NCBI GenBank assembly: GCA_964633225.1
Contig: CAZWFQ010000025.1
Span: 1-49,316, forward strand
DNA length: 49,316 bases
Direction of reading: 5' to 3'
Origin: JAKQIM01 sp964633225
GTDB taxonomy: Bacteria; Chloroflexota; Anaerolineae; Anaerolineales; UBA4823
Made by a program: the position numbers and the translations under genes. Within the stretch, counting starts at the first letter, position 1. Each line of letters begins with the position of its first letter. Shown here piece by piece: positions 16,223 through 24,412 of the stretch. Below the pieces are notes generated by a model. It saw nothing but the letters and a program-made list of their open reading frames with translations. It did not search any database and was not told where the DNA came from.

Positions 16223-17605
16223 TTACGCTGTGGTGAGATTATGGATCCATTTATTTGATCGGTAGCGACGAAGGCCGAAGATGAATTTGTTTATTTCGTC
16301 ACCCATCACCAACAAATAGATCCAATAAATGGGCAGGTGGAAGACGAAAGCACCCAGCAAGGCGAGGGGAACGCCCACAAGCCAAATGGAACCAACATCA
16401 AAGAGAAAGGCAAAATGGGTGTCGCCGCCACTGCGGAAGATGCCGACATAGAGTACCATGTTGGCTGAGCGCAGCCAGAGCATTGTGGAGATGACCCACA
16501 GAATGCGTTGGGCATATTGGGCCACATTGGGGGATACTTTATAGGGCAGCAGCATCCAGCCTGATGCAGCCCAAACCAATATGCCTACCACCAAAGAACT
16601 GAGCATGGCCAGGGCGATGGCGTTCCCGGCATAACGGAAGGCTTTTTTCTCGTCGCCTGCGCCGATGACATTGCCAACCAGGATGGCGCAAGCATTGCCG
16701 ATGCCAATGAACATGACAATGGCCAGGCCGTCAAAGGTGGAGGCGATGTTCATGGCGGCGATGGCGTCGGTGCCCACGTGGGCGTAGATGGCGTTGTAGG
16801 TGGTGATGCCCAGGGCCCAGAGGATTTCATTGAGCATGACGGGCAGTATCCGGCGCAGCACGCGTGTAACGAAAGCCCAGTCGAGTTGAAATAACTCGGC
16901 CAGGTTGGCGGCAGCCGGCGTTCTCAGGCGGTAAGACAGCCATAACAAGACGCCACACTCAAGGGCGCGGGCGATGGCGATGGCAACTGCGGCCCCATTG
17001 ATGCCAAGGGCTGGCAGACCCAATTTGCCGAAGATCAGGGTGTAGCTCAGCAACGTGTCAATGCTTAAGGCCCCTACGCTGACGACCATTGGCAGGCGCA
17101 CGTTGCCCGTGCTGCGGAGCACGAAGGCATAGCAAAAGGTGAAGATGGTGAACGGGAAGCTGAGCGCATAAATGCGCAGGTAGGAGGCACCTGCTTCGAT
17201 CACAGCCGGGTCGGTGGTGTAGAATCCCAGGGCCAAATGAGGAAAGAAAAGCCCCAGGCCGGTGAAGAGCAGCCCGCCTGCAGTGCCTATGACTAGTGCC
17301 AGGCCCATCACGCGGCGAATGCTGGGGATATCGCCTTTGCCCCAGTATTGGGCCATGAAGATGGCGGCCCCACTGTTGGTGCCAAATAGCAGCAGGCTGA
17401 ACAGGAAGTAGATCTGATTCGAGAGCCCCACGGCTGCCACAGAAGTCTCGCCAAGCTGGCCGACCATGATGCTGTTGACCATATTGAGAGACGACATGAT
17501 AAACTGCTGTGCAACGATCGGCAAAGCCAGCTTAAAGAGTTGAGAGAAGAACTCGCGGTCTTTGATGAAATCAATTAACCAGGTATGGGTGCGAGCAAGC
17601 AGCAT
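16223..17605 (-). CDS. MATE-family multidrug/cation antiporter
   Basis: The 460-residue protein has about 12 hydrophobic segments in two repeated halves, as expected for MATE exporters. The N-terminal half begins with FKLALPIVAQQFIMSSLNMVNSIMVGQLG, the typical first-helix motif, followed by GTNSGAAIFMAQYWGKGD. The second half carries ILWALGITTYNAIYAHVGTDAIAAMN and the conserved GNACAILVGNVIGAGDEKKAF. These proteins export drugs or metabolites in exchange for Na+ or H+. The substrate is not predictable. The initiating ATG has AAGG about 8 bases upstream. Confidence 0.9.
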   Translation of the reverse strand: MLLARTHTWLIDFIKDREFFSQLFKLALPIVAQQFIMSSLNMVNSIMVGQLGETSVAAVGLSNQIYFLFSLLLFGTNSGAAIFMAQYWGKGDIPSIRRVMGLALVIGTAGGLLFTGLGLFFPHLALGFYTTDPAVIEAGASYLRIYALSFPFTIFTFCYAFVLRSTGNVRLPMVVSVGALSIDTLLSYTLIFGKLGLPALGINGAAVAIAIARALECGVLLWLSYRLRTPAAANLAELFQLDWAFVTRVLRRILPVMLNEILWALGITTYNAIYAHVGTDAIAAMNIASTFDGLAIVMFIGIGNACAILVGNVIGAGDEKKAFRYAGNAIALAMLSSLVVGILVWAASGWMLLPYKVSPNVAQYAQRILWVISTMLWLRSANMVLYVGIFRSGGDTHFAFLFDVGSIWLVGVPLALLGAFVFHLPIYWIYLLVMGDEINKFIFGLRRYRSNKWIHNLTTA

Positions 17606-17643
17606 GATTAACCTTGTCGTCTGGATGGACGCTAACGGGGGGC

Positions 17644-18435
17644 CTAGTATTCGCCTTCGAAAAGGAAGATCAGTGGGCGAGAGCGGGCGTAGTGGATGAG
17701 GGCTTTGCCGGGGGCAACGGTGCCGTAGGTTTGCGCGTGGGCGGTGATGGTGCGGAGACTGCCATCGGGGTGTTGTGCATCGAATTGGACGATGACATGG
17801 TGGCGGGTGATGGTCTCTCCCATCAATTTGACCGTACGGCGTTCATCTTGCAGGACCCTGGCCAGGGTTTTGACCTGAGAGCGGCGGTAGATGAACCAGG
17901 TGCGCAGGCGGCTGGTAAGGAAGTAAAGAGCCAGCAAAACGAAGCACAGCGTATAGCCATCGTATTCGGCCGGGGAACCCTGGAAGTAGCGCCCCAGGCT
18001 GGCAGGGGCGAGGGCCAGCCCAAAGAGCAATGCGAAGCCCAGCATGAGCAGTGCGAAGAAATCGGCGGCATCGCTGGGGGGCTTGCGGCGGGGTTGGGTG
18101 GGCTCCTGGCGGATACGGCGTTCCAGCCAGGCCCAGATGACGGCAGTGACGGTCAGCCCGAAGAACAGGGGGAGCATGCGGCGCAGTGCCAGCGCGGGCA
18201 GGGACAGGGTGGATGTGGAGGCCCAGGCGGGTAAGAGCAAGATGCCCATCCATACCGCCAGCCCATTGAAGCCCAACAGCCAGGTGAGCAGGCTGTGCTT
18301 GCGGCGCAAGTTGTTCGAGAGCATGGCAATGGCCCACCCAACCAGGTTGACTGGTAGGATGACAAAGGGCCCGTAGGCCGCCATCAGGATATAGGCGATA
18401 AAGGCAGCAAGGAAAATGCCGACAGTGCGCCAGAA
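17644..18435 (-). CDS. Polytopic membrane protein, N-terminus lost in assembly gap
   Basis: The reading frame enters from the gap and runs 263 residues to a stop. It shows about five membrane segments (VGIFLAAFIAYILMAAYG; VILPVNLVGWAIAML; LLTWLLGFNGLAVWMGILLLP; MLPLFFGLTVTAVIWAWL; FFALLMLGFALLFGLALA and YTLCFVLLALYFLT). After these comes a soluble C-terminal domain of about 80 residues beginning RTWFIYRRSQVKTLARV. I do not recognise the family. The start must lie in the gap, where it is divergent from the DMT transporter gene. A continuous frame that appears to run on through the N block to about 19161 is an artefact. Confidence 0.7.
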   Translation of the reverse strand, partial: FWRTVGIFLAAFIAYILMAAYGPFVILPVNLVGWAIAMLSNNLRRKHSLLTWLLGFNGLAVWMGILLLPAWASTSTLSLPALALRRMLPLFFGLTVTAVIWAWLERRIRQEPTQPRRKPPSDAADFFALLMLGFALLFGLALAPASLGRYFQGSPAEYDGYTLCFVLLALYFLTSRLRTWFIYRRSQVKTLARVLQDERRTVKLMGETITRHHVIVQFDAQHPDGSLRTITAHAQTYGTVAPGKALIHYARSRPLIFLFEGEY

Positions 18436-18535
18436 NNNNNNNNNNNNNNNNNNNNNNNNNNNNNNNNNNNNNNNNNNNNNNNNNNNNNNNNNNNNNNNNN
18501 NNNNNNNNNNNNNNNNNNNNNNNNNNNNNNNNNNN
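18436..18535. other. Assembly gap (100 N)
   Basis: A run of exactly 100 N, the conventional placeholder for a gap of unknown size. It hides the 5' ends of two divergent membrane-protein genes. The transporter on the right lacks roughly its first two helices, so the real missing length is probably well over 100 bases. Confidence 0.98.
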
Positions 18536-19243
18536 TTGCTGTTCATGGCGGGCGGCTTGCAACAGGCTGGCCTGGCTGAGACCACAGCAGGGAATGCGGG
18601 ATTCATCACTGGCCTGTACGTGGTGTTTGTGCCCTTTTTGTTGAGCCTGTTCTGGAAAGAGCGGATGACCTGGATGGTGTGGGCGGCAGCCGGATTGGCG
18701 ATGGCGGGCGGCTTATTGCTCAGCACGGGGGGAGCGCTGCGCTTCAACCGGGGGGATCTGCTGGAGTTGATTGGGGCCGTTGCCTGGGCCCTGCATGTGA
18801 TCGTGGTTGGGCGGGCAACGAGCCGGATGGAAGTGCTGAGGTTCTCGGCGGGGCAGTTCTTAATGGCTGGCGTGTTGAACCTGGTGATCAGCGTGGTACT
18901 GCGCCAGTCTTGGGATGGGTTGGCAGCGGCCTGGTGGACGGTGCTGTACGTGGCACTGTTCTCGACTACTTTGGGGTATACGCTGCAGGCTGTGGGACAG
19001 AAGGTGGCTCCACCAACCGACGCGGCGATTTTGCTGAGCATGGAGGCGGTGTTTGCGGCCCTGTTTGGCTGGTTGTTCTTGAAGGAGGCGTTGAGCGGTT
19101 TGCAGTTGTTGGGGTGCGCCTTGATCTTGGCGGCGATCCTGTTGACCCAGGTGGGAGGCATGTGGATAGAAAGCAGAAAACTGCCTCAGCACGTGGGCGG
19201 GGATGTTCAGAAAGGTCAATCGGAAGCTCATGGAGGTGATTGA
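18536..19243 (+). CDS. EamA/DMT-family permease, N-terminus lost in assembly gap
   Basis: The visible 235 residues are the end of the first EamA repeat (LAETTAGNAGFITGLYVVFVPFLL) and the whole of the second (DLLELIGAVAWALHVIVVGR to LSGLQLLGCALILAAILLTQVG). The characteristic PPTDAAILLSMEAVFAALFGWLFLKE motif lies near the end. Such drug/metabolite transporters usually have 10 helices and about 300 residues, so about 65-75 residues are missing. The stop is directly followed by the ATG of the HisN-like gene without intervening bases, indicating one operon. Confidence 0.85.
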   Translation: MLFMAGGLQQAGLAETTAGNAGFITGLYVVFVPFLLSLFWKERMTWMVWAAAGLAMAGGLLLSTGGALRFNRGDLLELIGAVAWALHVIVVGRATSRMEVLRFSAGQFLMAGVLNLVISVVLRQSWDGLAAAWWTVLYVALFSTTLGYTLQAVGQKVAPPTDAAILLSMEAVFAALFGWLFLKEALSGLQLLGCALILAAILLTQVGGMWIESRKLPQHVGGDVQKGQSEAHGGD

Positions 19244-20020
19244 ATGGCGGAATCGTTGGAACAGTATTTGGAGTTCATTACGCAGACGGCTTACCTGGCT
19301 GGCAGGAGCACGTTGGGATATTACCAGGCCGGGGTAAGGGCAGACTTCAAGGCGGATGATACGCCGGTGACGGCGGCTGACCGCCTGGCAGAGCAGGTGG
19401 TACGCGGGCAGATCGAGGCGCGTTTCCCGACACATGCCATTGTGGGGGAGGAGTTTGATGATAAGGAGACCGAGGGCGCCACGCATCGCTGGATCATTGA
19501 TCCGATTGACGGTACCAAGTCATTTGTGCACGGTGTGCCGCTGTATGCAACCCTGATTGGCCTGGAAATTGAGGGGCGGGTGCGGGTGGGGGCGGCCTAT
19601 TTCCCGGCATTGGATGAGATGCTGGCAGCAGCAGAAGGATTGGGCTGTTGGTGGAATGGGCGACGGGCGCACGTCTCGCAATTGACCGACCTGAGCAGGG
19701 CTGTGATGACTTTTACAGACCCGGCCAGTTTCGCCCGGTATGGCAGGCAAGAGGCCTGGGAACGCCTGCAGAAAGCAGTTTATTATCGCACCGGCTGGAG
19801 CGATGCTTACGGGTATATGTTAGTGGCTACGGGGCGAGCTGAGCTGATGCTTGACCCGGTGATGGCTGTGTGGGACTGCGGGCCTTTTCCGCCCATCTTT
19901 CAAGAAGCGGGGGGGTATTTTGGCGATTGGAAGGGGAACCGCACGATCTATGCCATGGAGGCGTTGGCGACCACGCAGGTCTTGCTGCCCGAGGTTTTGA
20001 AGCTGATTGATGAAAAATGA
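19244..20020 (+). CDS. Inositol-monophosphatase family phosphatase, HisN-like
   Basis: The 258-residue protein carries the Mg2+-binding motifs of the IMPase superfamily: GEEF near residue 68, WIIDPIDGTKSFVHGVP (metal aspartates), and MAVWDCGPFPPIFQEAGG near the C-terminus. The overall sequence, including GWSDAYGYMLVATGRAELMLDP, resembles the histidinol-phosphate phosphatase (HisN) branch more than true inositol phosphatases. The likely reaction is dephosphorylation of L-histidinol phosphate or a similar phosphate ester, but no other his genes are nearby. It directly abuts the upstream transporter gene. Confidence 0.85.
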   Translation: MAESLEQYLEFITQTAYLAGRSTLGYYQAGVRADFKADDTPVTAADRLAEQVVRGQIEARFPTHAIVGEEFDDKETEGATHRWIIDPIDGTKSFVHGVPLYATLIGLEIEGRVRVGAAYFPALDEMLAAAEGLGCWWNGRRAHVSQLTDLSRAVMTFTDPASFARYGRQEAWERLQKAVYYRTGWSDAYGYMLVATGRAELMLDPVMAVWDCGPFPPIFQEAGGYFGDWKGNRTIYAMEALATTQVLLPEVLKLIDEK

Positions 20021-20066
20021 TGCCTGGCGGATTTGATTCTCCGAAATGCATCAACGTTCAAGTCCA

Positions 20067-20291
20067 TCAGCCGCCGCCGATGACAGCCAGCAGTTTGATG
20101 TAGTCTCCGTCTTGGATGATGTAATCTTTGTCTTGCTGCTCATCGTTGACCAAGACCAGCGCTACCACCTCGGGGGGCATGTGAAATGAGAGCAGGGCCT
20201 GGCGGATGGTTTGCCCGGCAGCGACCTGTGTTTGGGGTTGGTGGTTGATATATTCTTTCAGGATGCCGTAAGGGCGGATGGTGGCGGTCAT
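20067..20291 (-). CDS. MoaD/ThiS-like ubiquitin-fold small protein
   Basis: This 74-residue protein has a beta-grasp pattern (TIRPYGILKEYI, then GQTIRQALLS, then DYIIQDGDYIKLLAVIGGG) and ends in Gly-Gly-Gly. MoaD and ThiS use a C-terminal Gly-Gly that is adenylated and converted to a thiocarboxylate. The neighbouring aldehyde:ferredoxin oxidoreductase needs a pterin-bound tungsten cofactor, so a MoaD role in that cofactor's synthesis is reasonable. The first ATG in frame was chosen; a TTG lies 6 bases upstream. No clear Shine-Dalgarno is present. Confidence 0.75.
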   Translation of the reverse strand: MTATIRPYGILKEYINHQPQTQVAAGQTIRQALLSFHMPPEVVALVLVNDEQQDKDYIIQDGDYIKLLAVIGGG

Positions 20292-20313
20292 AGGCAATCA
20301 GAGCAATCAATGG

Positions 20314-20344
20314 CGATCGTGGCGGGCAAAGCCCGCCACGATCG
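20314..20344 (-). terminator. Perfect hairpin between AOR and MoaD-like genes
   Basis: CGATCGTGGCGGGC and its exact complement form a 14-bp stem with an AAA loop. It lies inside the operon, after the oxidoreductase stop and before the MoaD-like start. On the minus strand no U run follows, so it may lower expression of the small downstream gene or protect the upstream mRNA end. Confidence 0.55.
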
Positions 20345-20354
20345 TTTAAACATT

Positions 20355-22181
20355 TTAGTTAACCTGGGCTGCGATGTTCAGCTTTTTGAGAGTGGCAGGG
20401 GTGGGAATTCCATTGCTATCCCAGCCGCGCTGTTCGTAGTACATATCCAACAGGCACTGCACGTCTTCATAGCTGGTGATCTGGCCGGCTGTAGCGCCGG
20501 TTTTTGGGGGTTCTTCGTAGAAGCGCGGTGAGGGCAGGTCCCAAGAGCGGTCAAAGCCCTTGTTCTCGCGCACCCAATACATACGGGTCAGGTTCCAGAT
20601 GCGGTTGCCGACGGCCTCGAGGTCTTCCCAGGTGCGGTGAATGCCGGTGACTGCTTCAAGCAGGGGCACGTACAGGTCGCGGTCAATGCCCAACTCCACC
20701 CATTGCAAGCGGCAGCTACCCAACACGTCGAACATGGGGCGGAAATTCTGCAGCCAGATGATGCGGGCGACTTTCTCGGGCACCACTTTGTCGCGGCCAA
20801 CCTGGAGATCGTAGGTGATGGCCCAAGAACGGTTGTGGTGGGCGCCCACATCGCAGGTCATATAAGCTAACAGCATGGCGGTGGCGTTGTGGGTAGCATA
20901 GCCTGATTGCTCCATGCCTTTGACGTGGATGGCAAACTTTTCAGAGCCTTTGCCAATTTGCTGGGCGGCGCGCTTAACGCCCTGGGCCAGCAGTTGGCCA
21001 AGCTTGCCTTCGCGGTAGGCGATCTTTTTGATGGCGGCGAAGGCGGCTTCAATGTTGCCAAACTTGAGATCGAGGCCATCGGTGTCTTCGATGGTGAGGA
21101 TGCCTTTTTGGTAGCATTCCATGGCCCAGGCAATCGCATTGCCCGCGCTGATCGAGTCCAGGCCCAGATCGTCTGCCAGGCGGTTGGCCTCAGCCACGGC
21201 CTGGATGTCGCCAATGCCAAGGTTGGAGCCCATCAGGCCGATGGTTTCATATTCGGGGCCTTCGACAAAGGTGCCGTAGCGTTTGGCGTTGGAATATTTG
21301 CCGCAGGGGCAGGGGCAGCCAAAACAACCTTTATCGGTGATGACGATTTCTTTGCGCATGACAGGGCCGTAGATGTTTTTGCCGTCTTCAAATGAGCCGG
21401 CACTGAAGTTGCGGGTGGGCAGGGCGCCAACTTCATCACACCAACTGGTGACGATGGTGGTGCCGTAGCGCGTCCATTCGTCATGGCCTTCGGCTTCGAT
21501 ACAGGCACGGTAGAGTTCAATGCCAGCTTTGCGGTAGCCTTCGGGATCGGCAACGGGTACAGATTTGGTGCCGCGCAAGACAATGGCCTTGAGCTTTTTG
21601 TGACCCATCACGGTGCCCACGCCGCCGCGCCCAGCCTGGCGGCCAAAATCGTGGTTGACGCAGGCGTAGGGTACCAGGTTTTCGCCGCCGGGGCCAATGG
21701 TGGCGATTTGGAATTCTTCGCCGTATTTGTGTTTGAGCTCCACTTCAACGTCAAAAGCGCCTTTGCCCCACAAGGAGGAGGCGTCGAGCAGTTGGAGCTT
21801 ATTATCGTCAATCAGGAGGTACACCGGATTGGGGCTGACGCCTTCAAGAATGATGGTGTCGATGCCGGCGTACTTCATTTCGGCGGTAAAATGGCCGCCC
21901 ATGGAGGCGCTGGCATAGCCATTGGTAAGGGGAGATTTGGTTGTCCAATCACACTTGCCGCCGCCGGCTGACAACATGCCCGAGAGGGGACCGCTGGAGA
22001 TGATGAGCTTGTTTTCGGGCCCAAGCGGGTCGGCGCCTTTGGGTACTTCGCGCAGCAGGTGATAAATGCCAAAGCCGCGCCCGCCGATGAAATCGCGGGC
22101 TAGTTCTGGGGGGGTAGGTTCTTTGGTGATTTTGCTAGCGGTTAAGTTGACACGCAGGATGCTTCCACCGTATCCGTTCAT
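20355..22181 (-). CDS. Tungsten-containing aldehyde:ferredoxin oxidoreductase family protein
   Basis: The 608-residue protein has the AOR layout. The N-terminal pterin-binding domain includes FIGGRGFGIYHLL and GPLSGMLSAGGGK. The 4Fe-4S ligands appear as CFGCPCPCG (Cys286, Cys289, Cys293) with the distant Cys490 in LGSCRLQW. The DDLGLDSISAGN motif contains the DxxGLD pterin-contact sequence. AORs oxidise aldehydes to carboxylic acids and reduce ferredoxin in anaerobes. The substrate branch (AOR, GOR, FOR or a benzoyl-CoA reductase-like subunit) cannot be decided here. A dedicated four-cluster ferredoxin is encoded 9 bases upstream, suggesting direct electron transfer between the two. Confidence 0.92.
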   Translation of the reverse strand: MNGYGGSILRVNLTASKITKEPTPPELARDFIGGRGFGIYHLLREVPKGADPLGPENKLIISSGPLSGMLSAGGGKCDWTTKSPLTNGYASASMGGHFTAEMKYAGIDTIILEGVSPNPVYLLIDDNKLQLLDASSLWGKGAFDVEVELKHKYGEEFQIATIGPGGENLVPYACVNHDFGRQAGRGGVGTVMGHKKLKAIVLRGTKSVPVADPEGYRKAGIELYRACIEAEGHDEWTRYGTTIVTSWCDEVGALPTRNFSAGSFEDGKNIYGPVMRKEIVITDKGCFGCPCPCGKYSNAKRYGTFVEGPEYETIGLMGSNLGIGDIQAVAEANRLADDLGLDSISAGNAIAWAMECYQKGILTIEDTDGLDLKFGNIEAAFAAIKKIAYREGKLGQLLAQGVKRAAQQIGKGSEKFAIHVKGMEQSGYATHNATAMLLAYMTCDVGAHHNRSWAITYDLQVGRDKVVPEKVARIIWLQNFRPMFDVLGSCRLQWVELGIDRDLYVPLLEAVTGIHRTWEDLEAVGNRIWNLTRMYWVRENKGFDRSWDLPSPRFYEEPPKTGATAGQITSYEDVQCLLDMYYEQRGWDSNGIPTPATLKKLNIAAQVN

Positions 22182-22190
22182 GGCTGCCTC

Positions 22191-22580
22191 CTAATCTGCA
22201 ATCCACAAAGCGCCAGTGCCGCAGACTTTGACACAGTCGCCGCACAGGTCGCATTTCCAGGCCGCGTCGGCCAATTCAACGCGTACATACATTACATCTT
22301 CGGGGCATTCGGCGACGCAGGCTTCGCACAAGGTGCACTCGGCAAAGTCAACGTAGTAGGCGCCGCGCTCGTTCAGCTTGATACACTCGGTTGGGCAGAC
22401 CGCGGCACAATTTCCGCATTGGGTGCAGACTTTCATCTCGTAAACACCCGGGGCGGGGAAGTGCCCAATTAAATTCAAAGCAGCTTTCTTGGGATTACTC
22501 TCTTTAAACAAATTGAGTGAACAGGCAACCAGGCAGGCCCGGCAGCCGGAGCACTTGGCGCTATCTACATAGAGACGCAT
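22191..22580 (-). CDS. Ferredoxin-like electron carrier with four 4Fe-4S motifs
   Basis: Sixteen cysteines are arranged as four CxxCxxCxxxC motifs: CSGCRACLVAC, CTQCGNCAAVC, CTLCEACVAEC and CDLCGDCVKVC. The 129-residue protein could therefore bind four cubane clusters, like the AorB/HycB-type polyferredoxin subunits that accompany AOR-family enzymes. It probably takes electrons from the adjacent oxidoreductase. A strong GGAGG ribosome binding site precedes the ATG. It is the first gene of the operon. Confidence 0.9.
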   Translation of the reverse strand: MRLYVDSAKCSGCRACLVACSLNLFKESNPKKAALNLIGHFPAPGVYEMKVCTQCGNCAAVCPTECIKLNERGAYYVDFAECTLCEACVAECPEDVMYVRVELADAAWKCDLCGDCVKVCGTGALWIAD

Positions 22581-22709
22581 GGTGAACCTCCTTTTGTATA
22601 ACCGTATACTCTAAGATACTTCAAGAATGCTGGCAAGACTAGAGACATCTTTCCTGATTATACTAGTACAGGTGTCAGGTAGTGATCTGCCGCGCGTGAC
22701 AAATATCAC

Positions 22710-22738
22710 TTGCCCATCTAATGGAACTTCGGTATAAC
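22710..22738 (+). promoter_or_regulatory. Promoter of the ammonia-lyase-like gene
   Basis: TTGCCC and TATAAC are separated by 17 bases, predicting a start near 22745 and a leader of about 78 bases that contains the ribosome binding site AAGGAGAAGG. The rest of the divergent intergenic region (from 22581) shows nothing else recognisable. Confidence 0.55.
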
Positions 22739-22822
22739 TAAACAGGGTGATTTGGCCCGATCTCACCTATCGGGGACACCCCAATACCTCATACAGCCGA
22801 TCAGACACAAGGAGAAGGGATT

Positions 22823-24346
22823 ATGACGGTCACGTTAAACGGTACTGGCCTGACGCTTGAAAAACTGGTGCGAATTGCACGCCACGGCGAGCGGGTGAAG
22901 CTTGACCCTGACGCACTGGAGCGGATCAAGGTTTGCCGGGCGATGTTGGAAGAAAAGGTGAAGGCGCACGAGATCATGTACGGTGTGAATACCGGGATTG
23001 GTGAGTTCTCGGAGCGGGTTTTGACTGACGAACAGGTTGAACAATTCCAGCGTTACCTGATCTATAATCATGCGGCTGGGATTGGTGACCCTGTGCCGGT
23101 GGAGCAGGTGCGGGCGGCGATGGCTGGACGCATTAACGTACACGCACACGGCAATTCGGGCTGCCGTCCAGAAATCACGCTGACGTATGTAGATATGTTG
23201 AACAAGGGCGTGACGCCGGTGGTATGCCAAAAGGGTTCGGTGGGGGCTTGCGGCGATCTGGCGCCGATGTCGCAGATTGCGCTGCTCTTGATGGGTGAAG
23301 GCGAGGCTTTCTACCAGGGCGAGCGCTTGCCGGGTAACGTGGCGATGGAGCGGGCCGGTATTCCGATCCCCGGTTTGCAGGCGCGTGATGGCCTGGCGGC
23401 GATCAACGGCTCAAACCTGCTGACGGCGATGAGCGGTTTGCAGGTGTACGATATGAACCGCTGGCTTAAGCAGGCCGAGATTGCTTGTGCGATGAGCCTG
23501 GAAGCCCTGCTGGCAAATTTGAAGCCATACGATACACGATTGCATGAGGTGCGCGGTTTTAAGGGTGCCATCCGCTCAGCAAAGGCGATCCTGAAGTGCA
23601 TTGCGGGCTCTGACCTGATGACGGGCAAGGTGAAAACCAAGGTGCAGGATGCTTACTCGATGCGCTCTTCACCTCAGGTGATTGGCGCGGCACACGACGC
23701 AGTGGCTTATGCACGCAGCCAGGTGGAGATCGAGTTGAACGGCGTGGGCGATAACCCCATTTTCTTGCCAGAATATAAATTGACCCTGACGGGGGCTAAC
23801 TTCCAGGGTTCACCAGTCAGCCTGCCGATGGATATGGCTGGGGCGGCGATCACGATGGTGTGTGTGCTGTCTGAACGGCGGCTCAACCGCTTGACCAACC
23901 CAGCTTTGAGCGTGGGGCTGCCCTCGTTCTTGACCAAGGGGGCGGGGATGTTCTCGGGGATGATGCTGAGCCAGTACACGGCAGATATGATGATCGTGGA
24001 GCAGCGCATCTTATCCATGCCTGCCAGCATCCAATCGATCCCGGCGGCGGCGGACCAGGAAGACTTTGTTTCGATGGGGATGAACACGGCGTTGAAGAAT
24101 GGGCAGATCATGGATAATGCCTACGGCATTTTGGGGATTGAGTTTATGGCAGCCGCCCAGGCGCTCGACTTCCGCGAATTCACCCCTGGTAAGGGCGTGC
24201 AAAAGGCGCAGGAGGTGGTGCGTAAGTATGTTGAGCACCTGGACGTGGATCGTCCACTGCATATTGACCACAATAGGATGAAGGCGCTGGTCAGATCGGG
24301 GGAAATTCTGGAGACGGTGGAAGCAGAGGTCGGCAGTTTGGAATAA
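22823..24346 (+). CDS. Histidine/aromatic amino acid ammonia-lyase family enzyme with Ala-Cys-Gly MIO triad
   Basis: The 507-residue protein is clearly of the HAL/PAL family: MYGVNTGIG with Tyr53, NHAAG with His83, GSVGACGDLAPMSQ (142-144), AINGSNLL with Asn195, DAYSMRSSPQV with Tyr278 and Arg281, and ADQEDFVSMG. These enzymes eliminate ammonia from histidine, phenylalanine or tyrosine using an MIO group made from Ala-Ser-Gly. Here the codons GCT TGC GGC replace Ser143 by Cys. Other pocket positions are mixed: His83 is HAL-like, while NFQG (near 326-329) resembles PAL and aminomutases. No hutU, hutI or hutG lies nearby, so a histidine-degradation role is not supported by context. Confidence 0.9.
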   Translation: MTVTLNGTGLTLEKLVRIARHGERVKLDPDALERIKVCRAMLEEKVKAHEIMYGVNTGIGEFSERVLTDEQVEQFQRYLIYNHAAGIGDPVPVEQVRAAMAGRINVHAHGNSGCRPEITLTYVDMLNKGVTPVVCQKGSVGACGDLAPMSQIALLLMGEGEAFYQGERLPGNVAMERAGIPIPGLQARDGLAAINGSNLLTAMSGLQVYDMNRWLKQAEIACAMSLEALLANLKPYDTRLHEVRGFKGAIRSAKAILKCIAGSDLMTGKVKTKVQDAYSMRSSPQVIGAAHDAVAYARSQVEIELNGVGDNPIFLPEYKLTLTGANFQGSPVSLPMDMAGAAITMVCVLSERRLNRLTNPALSVGLPSFLTKGAGMFSGMMLSQYTADMMIVEQRILSMPASIQSIPAAADQEDFVSMGMNTALKNGQIMDNAYGILGIEFMAAAQALDFREFTPGKGVQKAQEVVRKYVEHLDVDRPLHIDHNRMKALVRSGEILETVEAEVGSLE

Positions 24347-24347
24347 T

Positions 24348-24396
24348 TAAAATGAGTGGGCGAGGCTGCACAGCGCAGCCTCGCCCACTCATTTTA
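24348..24396. terminator. Bidirectional terminator with 22-bp perfect stem
   Basis: TAAAATGAGTGGGCGAGGCTGC pairs exactly with its complement around a 5-base loop (stem 24348-24369 and 24375-24396), with A and T tracts on the outside. It separates the converging ammonia-lyase and ABC permease genes. Confidence 0.85.
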
Positions 24397-24412
24397 GGAT
24401 GTACCGAAACAC

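Noticed and set aside
17644..19161. One continuous minus-strand frame across the first assembly gap
   Set aside because: It is open only because the N block has no stops. The right part is antisense to a clear EamA transporter.
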